From Macquaria australasica (Eukaryota; Chordata; Actinopteri; Centrarchiformes; Percichthyidae), in the NCBI GenBank assembly GCA_005408345.1, contig SEMN01000887.1, positions 62,001 through 126,000 on the forward strand: a DNA stretch of 64,000 nucleotides, in the 5' to 3' direction. The notes under the pieces are model-generated. The model saw only the letters and a program-made list of their open reading frames with translations, was not told the origin of the DNA and did no database searches. Positions 28,418-39,650 of the stretch are shown here, piece after piece. The stretch's first letter is position 1; each line of letters opens with the position of its first letter. Both the position numbers and the translations under genes were made by a program.

Positions 28418-29630
28418 ATGGATGGTTATCCCGGAGTCATTGGCGGTGATTCTACAAAACAACAAGAAAGACATTACTACCTGTTATCGGAACTGCAAAC
28501 CTTAGTCAAAGATTTACCGAGGTAATGCGTTACCACGCGCTACCAGTATATGCATCGGTTTCAGCTGTATTGATGATTAATGTTTGATTTGATGTTCGTC
28601 TCCACGGTTAGCTCCTTCCAGCAGCGCCTGTCCTACAACACGCTGAGTGACCTGGCTCTAGCGCTCATAGATGGGACGGTCTATGAGATCGTGCAGGGGC
28701 TCCTGGATATTCAGCATCTGACAGAGAAAAATCTGTACAACCAGAGGCAAAAGCTGCACGGTGAACACCAAGGTTGGCGCTCTGCTTAGCAGAGATGAGA
28801 AAGCAACTGTCTGTTGTTTTCTCGTGTTTCATGGGGGGAGACATGAGAAAACAACTAGTGGGGCCTGTTCCAAGGAGCAAGCCCATGCCTGTTAACATGT
28901 CTGGATAACTGCTGAGTGAAGCCAGAAATCCCCTCAAATCAAGAAGTATATCGGGTACCAAACCTGCGTATTGGAACAGGCCCTTGGTGTGAGGTTGTAA
29001 TTGCAAAAAATCAGTGTGATGCTTAACTGGTTATTCCTTTTGTGTGTAGCACTCAAACAAGATCTTGTACGGAAACACAAAGACGCTCTGCAGTCATGCA
29101 AGTCTCACAACCTTGTCCTTCTCAAATCAAACCAACAAACAGAACTAGACGTAAGGCATTGAAATCCCAATACGTCTGATTACCAAAAGAGTTATGGTTA
29201 TTTCCACATGCTTTTTGATTTTCTAACAGTTGTGTGTTTTGTTATCAGGCTCTAGAAATCCGTGTGCGAGAGGAACAAAGAATGATGGATAAGAAGATTG
29301 TAGCGGAAATGGATCAAAAAGTGCTAGACCAGCAGAACACCCTGGAGAAGGCAGGAGTCCCTGGGTTTTATATCACCACTAATCCTCAGGTTAACGTCTA
29401 CACCTGTCTACTCACTGTGATTAAAATGCATAATAACACCACAAATGGTAGGGTAGCATTGAAAACATGCACTTTGTGATGCAGACAAATGTCCAGCAGA
29501 TGGCGATGTATGTCCTAACTAATTGCTCTTCAACTGGGGTGTGTTATTTCAGGAGCTGACAATGCAGATGAACCTGCTTGAATTGATCCTCAAGCTTCAA
29601 CAGAAGGAGTCACAATCTGGAATCCTTTGA
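28418..29630 (+). CDS. dgcr6: DGCR6-like protein (DiGeorge critical region 6)
   Basis: Complete gene with five coding exons: 28418-28521, 28612-28772, 29050-29150, 29249-29389 and 29553-29630. They total 585 nt, giving 194 aa, and all splice sites are GT-AG with matching phases. Diagnostic stretches are SSFQQRLSYNTLSDLALALIDG, IVQGLLDIQHLTEKNLYNQR, EKAGVPGFYITTNPQEL and MQMNLLELILKLQQ, nearly identical to human DGCR6/DGCR6L. The protein is mostly helical and probably coiled coil (about residues 75-165), with no catalytic motif. Its molecular role is poorly defined; the human genes lie at 22q11.2 and have been linked to neural crest and cell adhesion. It is divergently oriented to rasal1. The human neighbour PRODH is not seen in this window. 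Confidence 0.97.
28861..28983. mobile_element. MITE-like palindromic element in a dgcr6 intron
   Basis: A 123-bp segment bounded by perfect 13-bp terminal inverted repeats: GGGCCTGTTCCAA at 28861-28873 and TTGGAACAGGCCC at 28971-28983. It sits in the dgcr6 intron between 28772 and 29050. The 'gggcctgttcca' end is one I associate with abundant non-autonomous DNA transposons of teleosts. It is non-coding; no clear target-site duplication is visible at the flanks. Confidence 0.7.
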
Positions 29631-30590
29631 GGAAAAAGGCCTAATTGTGTCAAATCAGGAAAAAAAACAAAATCATGCAGTGGCCACAGATGAAGCATAT
29701 GCTCACATTCCAGTAATTGTGAGAGTCAACATGTGGCTTTGTTCTCTTTAACAACATGTTCAGGAAATGTTTATCACTTGTTATGAGTGAATTATTCACA
29801 ATCAGAAACCTGCAGGAGAAGGCTGGTTCTCGAGTGTACAAGTGAGACGTTTCCAGTCCTGGAAGAGAGCAGTAGCAGGTTGTGTTGCAAATCCTTTAGA
29901 GACACATTATGTGTTTAAGCAGAGTATAGAGAGAACAGCCTCTGCCAGAAATTAAATAGAGGGTCAATATGTTGCTTAAGGACACAGAGATGGCTATAAC
30001 TGGGATTAATGTCATGACCTTCCTGCAGTGAGATGGTCTCTCCATAAGGGCCCCCTGATGCCTTTGGAGAAGTCAGCAGCCTTTTATGAGGAAAGGAATA
30101 TTTTATTGCTTTGTGTGAACACAGCAACTCAACTCTGAGCAGCAATAGTGTACTGACATCACAATTAAAGCACAAATGCCTTCTTCACTGGTAAAAGTTA
30201 TATTGAAAGGCTGTGTGAAAACCTTCTGTTTATTTAAATTGGCCTCTGGACACTTGAAATATGGACCAGCTACTACCAGCCTCAGGATGTTGGTTTCAAA
30301 TGTGTAAAATAGAAACAAGGTGTGAAATGTGTCAGTTCCAGTGTCCTGGCTCTGTTTTGAACCAACTTTATTGTTTATTTATTTGAACAGCAGTGTGGTA
30401 GATTTCCTACATATTATTTTCTCATATTTTTGCTACTATTGTGTATAATGTTTTTATCTGTTCACTTTGTTTTAGTGGCGTTGGTACTTGTGCAAATTTC
30501 AGCTAACTCATTTACGTTTACATTGATTTTTAAAATGTCAGTGTTGGTTAGCATTTACTGTCCCACATAATAAACAAATGAGCAACAATG
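29631..30590 (+). other. dgcr6: dgcr6 3' UTR (inferred)
   Basis: Non-coding sequence following the dgcr6 stop, with an AATAAA at 30569-30574 as the likely poly(A) signal, giving a 3' UTR of roughly 950 nt. No ORF in it resembles a protein. The end point is inferred. Confidence 0.5.
30569..30574 (+). terminator. candidate poly(A) signal of dgcr6
   Basis: AATAAA on the plus strand, about 940 nt after the dgcr6 stop. It is the first canonical hexamer I noticed on this strand after the gene. Confidence 0.45.
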
Positions 30591-31194
30591 AACGGTTTAA
30601 TTAATGAAATTGTGTACAGTACAAACAAAACCAGTATGGACAGTAACATTAAATATTAGCATGACCATTACATGAATATCTGTTTTCATAAAACATGTTT
30701 TTAAAGTCTCTCAAAATGTCTCTGTGTTTTGTGAATAAGTGAACAGAACTGAGTTCTGTTAACGTTTTTTTCAGTATAGTAATTTTTGTAGCACTGGGTT
30801 CCAAGTAGTTTCAAAGGGAGGCTGCCACTGCTCATCACCCCATGTAGAGCCAATTAAAACTTGCACCTGTTCATTGGTAGCTTGATTGGATTCCCCAAGA
30901 AAAAAATCTAGCTGAACGGAATCTATGGCTTCTCTGTATTGGGTTGTTTTCTTCATTTGTAAGGCATAGCCTTAGAAACGTAGGAGTTTTCTTTAACCAA
31001 ACTATAAATTTGATCAATGCATCAAATTGGTAACGCGTTACTGTTTTTTCCTGATGAGGAACATTGCCGATAGGCTTATTGAGTCTTGAACTGAGATGGA
31101 TATGATTATATACGTGTTAATTTCATCCTACCCGGACTACAATTTCCTTATGTTTTTAATTCATACATACACCATAATGCTACTGCTAGGCCTC

Positions 31195-31475
31195 TGACCA
31201 GGTCCCACAGCAGGTCTCATATCACATCAATCTTCTTTACACTCACTACAGACCAAGATTTTTATGGTCACCTATAAAGGCTCCATGGTCAGGCACCTGA
31301 CAATGTGATTTACTGTGCTGTGCCCCCATTTGTCTGGTTGGCCTCTTGGCTCTCCTGACAGTGTTTTAATGGCTGTCCCTTGGTATAAAAACTAAAGGTG
31401 AAGCATGCTTGCTTTTGCTTATGGACACTGAAGACGCATCTTTCCAGATTGATACCTGATCCTGTTTTGTGTTGT
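31195..31475 (+). mobile_element. decayed LINE (L2-like) reverse-transcriptase tail
   Basis: One plus-strand frame, interrupted by stops, gives fragments that match the C-terminal end of fish L2-like LINE polyproteins as I remember them: TRSHSRSHITSI (compare the family's 'TRSREHITPIL' pattern), LHGQAPDN (compare 'LNGQAPAYI'), and LKTHLSRLIPD (compare 'LKTHLFRL'). The order and spacing are right for the family. At least three in-frame stops and missing segments show it is a dead remnant. It sits between dgcr6 and slc7a4. Confidence 0.55.
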
Positions 31476-33781
31476 ATTTGTATTGTTTGATTTAAATTTA
31501 GTTTTTATGACATCCACTATGCCACTGTCACAGTTACTATTAATTTGATTTTACATACAAAACAAATGATCACCTTATTAAATATGATGCATTAAAGGTC
31601 CCACATATCCTCGCAGGTGTTTTCAACCTAACCTATTCAGGTTGGAGTTGTGTGAAGCTATGCTGGGATTTACGTTAGGTCATCATGTAGGCCTACTACT
31701 AAGGATGATGAAGTTGTAAACTGCCCTGCAAGAAAACTAACAGCAGAGTCCCTGAAGTCCAGAATTTATTTATTTTTTTATCTTGCTGCAAATAATAAAA
31801 CCTTGTGTGTTTAAATTATGATCTTGTATGCATAAAATAAAAAATACATATTCTCTTTGGCGACCTTGAGGGCTCCATAATTTAACACTTTGAAAGGGCC
31901 CATTTTTTAAAGTACTTTAAGTACACTTTGCTGGTAATACTTGTGTAGGCTATTTTTACTAAAGTAGAATTTCCAATGCAGGACCTTTCCTTTTAACAAG
32001 GTATTTTTACAATGTGGTATTGTTAAGTAAAGGATCTGAGTAGGACTACTTCTTCCACCACTGACTGTTTTTACTTAGCCTACTTGGGCTGCTTACTTAA
32101 CTTGTCTAACATACTTATCTACGCATGATTCTCAAACATTTATATTCAGGGTGCGGGGACCCCCTGAGACCCCCGGCTCCGGATAGTCTCCTCTTCTGCT
32201 GTAATATGGGTGGGGCGCGGTGGGGAAGCCCTTCCAGCAGGAGTGAAAAGGTGACTGTGCCTTTAAGAAGCAGTCCAGGCAGTGCATGTTGGTTTTCTTC
32301 CTCGGCGCACCTTCTGCTCCATCACCAGACGATGCACCCCGGCAACTTCTAACAGCACAGATGACAGACCCTGAACAACAACGGTAAAGCGATAATTATA
32401 TTCAATATGTTATAACAGCCGTTTCTCCTTTTGTTGTTACAAAGGGAATACATAATGATACCTGCCTCACGAATTCAGAGTGCGATATCCAGTAGGCTGC
32501 ATCCAGGAGAGAGGAAGTCCAATGCACTAACGATCCTCTTTTTGCGTCCGTTTCCATTTTGTTATAAATTATTAATTTGGCATTAAAACGACGCTTATTC
32601 CCTTCGTCGTCTATTCCGTCCAGGGTCGCCCACGGTAAGAGGTCACGGACATATAGCCTAGCTATTGAAGATCAATACGTAGTGTAAGCGAGTCGTGTAG
32701 TTTATGACCGTGGTTTTATATCTAGACGGGAATAAAACGTTACGTAATGATAACGGAGGCATCCCGTTGTCGCCGTATGCCTACCGAGGGCAGGAATAGG
32801 ATGTTGCACCACCCGGACCAGGAGGATGAATAACGCTTCTCACTGATGAAAAGCCCAAACATTTCGTTGGCAGTCAAACAAATCGATAATACATCATCCA
32901 CATCTTCTACCGTTACTGTATTTCAAGCTTTTATTTTACACATCAGCGCACCGGATGCCTTTAAGATGACGTGGACTGGCCGAGTGAAGAGTGCCCATGC
33001 AGTGCCACACATTAAAAGGCCTCGTTGCAAAACCCAGATAAGATAGATACACTTTAAGTGGTAGACAGCCAGATAGACTACACCTTAAAAAGACTTGCTG
33101 ACACGTGGGATTCATTTGGGATTCAATTTTATTTCTTTTATATGATTTACTGCAAGTAAATATGCTGTTTTTAACTACAGTAGCCTACTTACAAAGCAAC
33201 ATGATAATGCTGTTACAATCAGAAATGTAACATAGTTCTACTGTATTAAATAGATCTCAGTCAGGAGATCTCAATTAACCAACATATTATTTTCATTACA
33301 TAAAAAAATGCATATTTATTTCTTCATGCTATATGAATTAAAATAGTGTCGAAGGTTAATACTGAACATTTCATGTCACCATTGTTTTCATTGCACAGAC
33401 TGCAAAGATGAAGAGTCACTGTCCTTAAATTCAGAGGCCAAGCTTGGAAGACAATTCTGTGTCCAAATTGGCTTGGTATACATTAGTTCAGAACTGTATA
33501 CAATGATTTGAGCCAAACTCCAGACTCCACCCTGTATGTCCAGCTAAACAGTTGAAATATGAACATGAAGTGCATTAAGTCATTCTGTGTTTCTTGATGT
33601 GGCCTGAGTGTGGAACTCACAGTATGCAGGTTAAACAAGTCAGACCCTAGAAACCAGCCGTAGCTGTTCCTGTTCTGATGTTTACCTTTTGTCTTGCAGG
33701 TCAGCTTCATAGACAGGTAATGGATCCAGAGTGACTGTTTCAACACCAACCTGTCCAGCTGGCTTGTCCAACTCTGTAGCT
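31476..33781 (+). promoter_or_regulatory. slc7a4 upstream region with probable first non-coding exon
   Basis: No coding exon is recognisable. A GC-richer block at about 32140-32345 (ggtggggcgcggtgggg and similar) stands out from AT-rich surroundings and ends near a possible splice donor at 32383/32384 (acg|gtaaag). A good acceptor precedes the coding exon (tgtcttgcag, exon from 33700). I therefore infer a 5' UTR exon ending near 32383 spliced to 33700. From 33050 to 33690 I see only AT-rich sequence. Confidence 0.35.
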
Positions 33782-36700
33782 ATGGCAACTTGTCCAAGAG
33801 GCTGCACCCCAGCGGTGCGCCTTTGTCAGAGACTGAACCGACTCAAGACACTGGATGATGACATGATGGCCACGTCGCTGAAACGCTGCCTCTCCACCCT
33901 GGACCTGACTCTGTTGGGAGTTGGTGGCATGGTGGGCTCTGGGCTTTATGTCCTGACAGGAACGGTAGCTAAAGACATGGTTGGGCCTGCTGTCATCATT
34001 TCCTTCCTTTTTGCAGGTATTGCTTCTCTACTGGCCGCCTTTTGTTATGCAGAGTTTGGAGCACGCATTCCCAAAACAGGATCGGCCTACATGTTTACAT
34101 ATGTCTCTGTGGGAGAGATCTGGGCCTTTCTCATTGGCTGGAATGTGATTCTGGAGAACATGATTGGTGGCGCTGCTGTGGCACGTGCCTGGAGTGGCTA
34201 TCTGGACTCCATTTTTAACCACGCCATCCAGAACTTCACGGAGACACACATTATGCAGTGGAACGTGCCCTTCCTTGCCCATTACCCCGACCTCCTTGCA
34301 GCAGGGATTCTAATAGTTGCCTCGTTCTTCATTTCCTTTGGAGTTCAAGTGTCTTCTTACCTCAACCATATCTTCTCCACTATTAGCATGGGTGTCATCA
34401 TTTTCATCCTGGTCTTTGGCTTTATGCTGGCTGAACCAGTCAATTGGAGCCAGAAAGAGGGAGGCTTTGCACCTTTTGGGCTGCCTGGAATACTGGCAGG
34501 CTCAGCCACGTGCTTCTACGCATTTGTGGGCTTTGATGTAATCGCATCCTCAAGTGAGGAGGCAAAGAACCCACAGAAAGCTGTTCCCATTGCCACTGCG
34601 ATCTCCCTTGGACTGGCAGCAACGGCTTACATACTGGTCTCCACAGTTCTCACACTGATGGTACCCTGGCACACACTGGACCCCAACTCAGCTCTGGCAG
34701 ATGCTTTCTTCCGCCGTGGTTACAGTTGGGCTGGAATTGTTGTGGCAGTAGGTTCCATCTGTGGTGAGTGTCAACCTTTGATTGAGAAGTACAATTTGAA
34801 TGGCTGTCAGACTAAGTGTATGTATGTTTTGCAGTAATATTGGCAGCACAGTGCTGTAATTTGACTTATTTTGACATATGTTCTGATAATGACTCTCTGT
34901 TCCCATTTCTAGCCATGAACACTGTGCTGCTCTGTAACCTCTTCTCCCTCCCTCGGATTGTGTACGCCATGGCAGAGGATGGGTTGTTCTTCTCCATTTT
35001 CGCACGGGTCAATCCCATCACTAAAGTCCCTGTCAATGCTATATTGGTGTTTGGGATCCTCATGGCCACCATGGCTCTCATCTTTGACCTGGAGGCCTTG
35101 GTTCAGTTCTTGTCCATCGGCACCCTCCTGGCGTACACCTTTGTGGCAGCAAGTGTTATTGTGCTGCGCTTCCAGCCTGATAAAACCAGCGGCAAAGGAA
35201 GCGCTTCCACATCTCCCAACCCCAATGCTGAGCCTTTCCCTGCCCCCTCAGAGGCTCAGACCATAACTGAGGACAGCGGGGAGCTGAAGCAGTACGAGTC
35301 CTTCTCTGACAAACTCCAGTTGGTGGAGAGGCAGAAGGAAAGGGAGCAGCGTGGAGCGGGGCAGCTGAAGGCCTACTGGGAACCGTACCTGGGCAGGCTG
35401 CTGGGGCACTGTGAGCCGGGCGAGGTGGTGGCCTTCTGCGTGCTGACTCTGATAGTGAGCTCAGTCTCCCTCTGCGCTGTGCTAGAATTTGGAAGCCAAC
35501 AGCTGCAGCTGCCGGTCTGGAGCATCACAGTGCTGCTGGTGATTTTTAGCTTAGCTTATGTTCTCAGCGTGGCGCTCATATGGATTCACGAGCCTCAAAC
35601 CAACAGCAAAACATTCCAGGTAAGCTCCTTTATGGTTTTTACATTTATCACACGACCCCATGTGTAAAATGGTGATTGATCGCTGCTGTGTTTCACTTGT
35701 AGTTTGGTCCTGGATACATTTATATGAAGCCAAATGTTATTGTCATGAAAACTACACTAACAATGATTGGAGTATGACTGATGTGTTATTGTTGTATAGG
35801 TACCTTTGGTTCCATTGACTCCAGGTGCCAGTATCCTCATTAATGTATTCCTCATGTTGAAGCTCAGCTCTCTAACCTGGATTCGATTCACCGTATGGAT
35901 CGCCATAGGTAAGAAGGCACCAGAGCTCAGACAGAAAACATAGTAGCTGAAGAAAAACTCCTCCTCTATTGCGTAGCCTCTCAAACATATTCGTGCAAAA
36001 CAAATACATGGTTTTTCTGAACTTGAACATTGTGTGCACTGGGTATACACCTTCCTCTCTACACAAACACTGCCTGCATGTTCTTAAGGTAATTTGGTTT
36101 TATTAAAGGCAGAGTAATCCATGGTGTACACATGACTTGAAATTTATTTGATCTCAGTAAGTAGTTTGAACCTAATGTCATAAAACATCTGCCATCTATT
36201 GCTAGTGAACTTAATGTATATAAGTGTTACATCATCAGATTAAACAAACATTATCTGTACTCTAAGAGAATAGAGAAACTTTTCCCTTTTTGCCAGAAAC
36301 CCTCTGAGGATGTAGATGGTGGTTTCCCTGTCAGGAAAGGGGGGGATCACTGGAGAAGCATGATTAGCTGCATTAGCTTAAGGCCTCTCTGGACCAGTAA
36401 ACCATTTAAACACTACTGTCAGACTGCAGCAAGTTAACAAGATGCACACGCATGGAAATTTTACACTTGACAGGGCCCAAGGCTGGGCTCTTTTCGTTTC
36501 CCTAGAGAACGAAACGACCACTAACCTTTCATAGTGGCCACTGAAGAAAAAAAGTGTGGGATTTCTTCATTCGACTCAGAGTTCAGGTGGAGTTATAGCC
36601 GAGTAATCAATATTACACCAAACGGTAAATACAAATTGATTAAAGTAGTGGATTTCATTGACTATAGAAAATCCTTTTACATATTGAGGCCTTCTGAAAT

Positions 36701-37601
36701 TTCAAGCCATTACTTTTCCATTACTTTTCAAGCCATGCTAGCAGCAGGCTCTAGGGATGGCAATGTTCGTCTGTCGGTCGGTTGGTTCACCGTTTTGGTG
36801 CAGAATGAAACATCTCAACAGCTACTATACAACAGTTGGATGGATTGCCATGAAATTTGGTACACACAGTCATGCCCCCCTCAGAATGAGCTGTATTAAC
36901 ATTGGTGAAAGTCTGACTTTTTATCTAGCGCCATCATCAGGTCAAAATTGTATTTTGTCTAATTCTTTAGTTTCTCACTAAATATCTTCAAAACTAATGA
37001 CATTCCCATCAGCCTCAGCTGTAATTTGTGTTTACGGCTAATTAGTAAATGTTAGCATGCTAGCACGCCAAACAAAGATTGTGAACATGGTAAACATAAT
37101 AGTTTTGTTGTCTGAGGTATAACAAAAATTAAAATTAAAGTTATTATTACTATTATTATTAACTATTATAAGTCTGTTTATGTTTTGTTTTATTTAACAC
37201 AAATACATTGATTTTGCCCATAGAGCATAAAATATGAGCGCCACCAACTTCACAAACTGAGAACACAAACCAAAACTTTGTATCCCACGTGGAGACACTT
37301 TTCTCACTGCTCACCTGTGTGCAGCCCTGACTTTAATTTTGAGTCATTACAGTTACAAGTGTTTCATGCTGTCCCTTTCCCAGGTCTCTGTGTGTACTTT
37401 GGCTATGGGATCTGGCACAGTAAGGAGGGCATGCGGGAGCTGCAGCCCACAGACATGGCCGCCCGGTACGTGGTGCTGCCAAGCGGCAGCCTGGTAGAGA
37501 CAGTGCAGTCTGTCCAGCCCGAAGGACAAGTGGACTCCTCTGCGCACCACATCAACCCCTCCACTGCCTCGACAGCTGAGGAGTACGCAGGAAAGAGATG
37601 A
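33782..37601 (+). CDS. slc7a4: Cationic amino acid transporter 4-like (SLC7A4)
   Basis: Complete gene with four coding exons: 33782-34763, 34913-35619, 35800-35908 and 37384-37601, totalling 2016 nt (671 aa; human 635). The start is the ATG at 33782 (MATCPRG); the same frame is open upstream to a GTG at 33731, but a GTG start is unlikely in a vertebrate. The protein is a polytopic membrane protein of the APC superfamily with a CAT-type layout. TM1 carries GVGGMVGSGLYVLTG, and the stretches YAEFGARIPKTGSAY, GWNVILENMIGGAAVARAWSGY and GFDVIASSSEEAKNP are strongly conserved with CATs. A hydrophilic, charged loop (about 418-500) precedes the last four membrane segments. CAT family members move cationic amino acids across the plasma membrane; human SLC7A4 has not clearly been shown to transport. 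Introns are GT-AG with clean phases. Confidence 0.96.
36733..37105 (+). repeat. teleost dispersed repeat in the last slc7a4 intron
   Basis: Sequence running from gccatgctagcagc through ggttcaccgttttggtgcag, tggatggattgccatgaaa, tctagcgccatcatcaggtc and gttagcatgctagcacgcc to gaacatggtaaacat. I recognise this as a common interspersed repeat of percomorph fishes, usually several hundred bp with internal near-duplicated modules. It is non-coding here. A fragment of the same family's other end, in opposite orientation, lies at 981-1075. Confidence 0.65.
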
Positions 37602-38706
37602 TGTGTGACCAAACATAGTCACTACCACTGCCTGGTATTATCTGTTGTCTCCCACTCATACGCCGTACTATTACTTGTGTACTCTCTGTATCTCACTCCC
37701 TTTAGCGTGTAACCGGCCTGCCGCAGTCTGTACTCGTTGCTCTGCAAATGTAAGCACACCACAGGATGGGATGCACGCTCTCTGTCTCATTGTGAAGCAT
37801 ATTTGTATATCTTGTAATACTCAAATGTACAGTAGAGAGCTTTATTACTGTCCTGTACGCTCCTAGAATCAAAGTTGTGTTATATCCTTAAGACCAGCTC
37901 TTCTCTTGCAACCCTGCCAGCCTGTCGGACTCCATGTGGTTATAGGTTATATTCGGTGCTTTCTTTGTGACAAACTGTACTTTTAGTTAGGCATACTCAG
38001 TGGATGATTTTTTTGAAATGTTAACACGGACCTGGAGCTGGAAAATCATCATTCACCAAAACTGTCACTTTGCGGATAACCACTGCATTTTTGAAGATAT
38101 CAGTTTAAGTATAGTAAGCATTAATTTGCTGCATTTATTTTTTTTAGTTAAGCAGAGGAATGCACAGACTTTTGTGAGTTTACATTTTTGCCTTTTTCTC
38201 CAATTCTTCTCCCCAAAGCCTCAGGAGAAACTACAGGCTCTAATAATTTAGATCCTCTTAGTCCATCTCCTCCTTTTGGTACTCATAGACTGCCCTAAGT
38301 ATAGTGGTTTCTGTCAAATAATTTAATCCCATATTCTAAGATACATATTTATATTTCTGTTATTACTATTGATATTTTGCTTTTATACAGATCTCATTAG
38401 CTTCTATTTTTTCTGTTTCTGCCAGTGTCGTTTTTGTGTGTCACGGTATCTGTGTTATATATGTTTTGCATGTACCTCAATTAGTCTCCATCAGTAATTT
38501 GTGTTCACCTTTCCAGTGGCTGAACAACACGTCAGTGCTTCACTTAATCTCCTAAATCTTATCCCATGACCCGGTTCTTTTTTGTGTCACTGATCTTACA
38601 CTTGTGCAGTCTTTTCTCACGCGCATTTAGACAGCAGCCCTCTCCCCCTTTTTCCCTTGCTGGCATGAGATTAGAAATCAAAGCACATAGATTATTGACG
38701 TTTTAC

Positions 38707-38926
38707 TTTATTGTCATATGATTTACTGAGAGATAATTCAATTACTGGATATATAAGGCAAGCACAAACCTTTTGAATGGGAATCTTCACACACAGGGTA
38801 GAATATAGGCAGGCAGGCAGACAGACGTTGGTTATTATGTTAAACCTGGGATGTGCTTCATTTCTCTGGGGCCTCCGTAATCCCAGCAGATTTTCAGCAG
38901 TCCCTGTCGCCAGTCCGCAGCTTGAC
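38707..38926 (-). other. possible minus-strand terminal exon (orphan)
   Basis: On the minus strand a good 3' splice site (tgcctttcttaatctag) at 38927 opens a frame of 29 codons beginning QAADWRQGLLKICWDYGG and ending at TAA (38837-38835). About 125 nt further on lies AATAAA (plus-strand TTTATT at 38707-38712). Acceptor, short open frame, stop and poly(A) signal in the right order are what a last exon looks like, but I found no convincing partner exon between 38940 and 41500 and do not recognise the peptide. Chance, an lncRNA end or an unidentified gene are all open. Confidence 0.2.
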
Positions 38927-39626
38927 CTAGATTAAGAAAGGCACACATGTGATGAACACTCATATTACACAGATAACATTCCCACTGCCTACGCTCGTAC
39001 ACAACAGTGTCAGTAAGTGAACATTAGGCTTTATTCTTTATTACATAGGTAAATGTACTTAAAAAGATCCCAATGAATTCTATGTTTTTATTCATTTCAG
39101 TTTGTGTTTGCATGTGTTACATAAGAAACCAATGGCCTTAAACATGTTGTAATCAATGCAGACTGAATTCCAAAGTTAAAGTAATCAGTCTTAATGATTT
39201 ATCTGTTTAATCTATTTGTCTGTTAGATACAAACTCTTACACAGGACTTCATGCTTTCTAATTATCAAACCAAAACGCAGACGTGGAAGAGAATGTACAA
39301 TAGGAGGCATTTTGGCATAATTTCAAAAAGGATAATTTTGTACAACTCTGCACACTGAAAACTGTCGTCTGGTAATTTTGTGTCACAGTTATGCTTTTGA
39401 TGTCGGGGCCAGTGACAGATATTGATACTGCGGTGCTTTTTTAAAGCTGAACGTTCTCTCACCTGTTTCTCTGTCTTTTTTGTGCCAGAAAGCACAGTTA
39501 TAAATTATCCAATTCTTTTCTTTCTTCTGAATAGTATCGTACTCTATACTTGCACATTAAGTTCTCCAATCTTTCTGTTATAGTGTATGTCTGTATAAAA
39601 TGCAAAAGATTGTGTTATAAATGAAA

Positions 39627-39632
39627 AATAAA
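39627..39632 (+). terminator. candidate poly(A) signal of slc7a4
   Basis: AATAAA in the context gaaaaataaatgtt, about 2 kb after the slc7a4 stop. Confidence 0.4.
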
Positions 39633-39650
39633 TGTTTTGAAGCAGCATTT

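Larger units (their letters stand above)
37602..39650 (+). other. slc7a4: slc7a4 3' UTR (inferred)
   Basis: Non-coding sequence after the slc7a4 stop with no protein-like ORF on the plus strand. The first convincing AATAAA I see is at 39627-39632, implying a 3' UTR of about 2 kb. The possible minus-strand exon at 38835-38926 would be antisense to this UTR. Confidence 0.45.

Noticed and set aside
33731..33781. N-terminal extension of Slc7a4 from position 33731
   Set aside because: The codon there is GTG, not ATG; the ATG at 33782 gives an N-terminus that fits the family.
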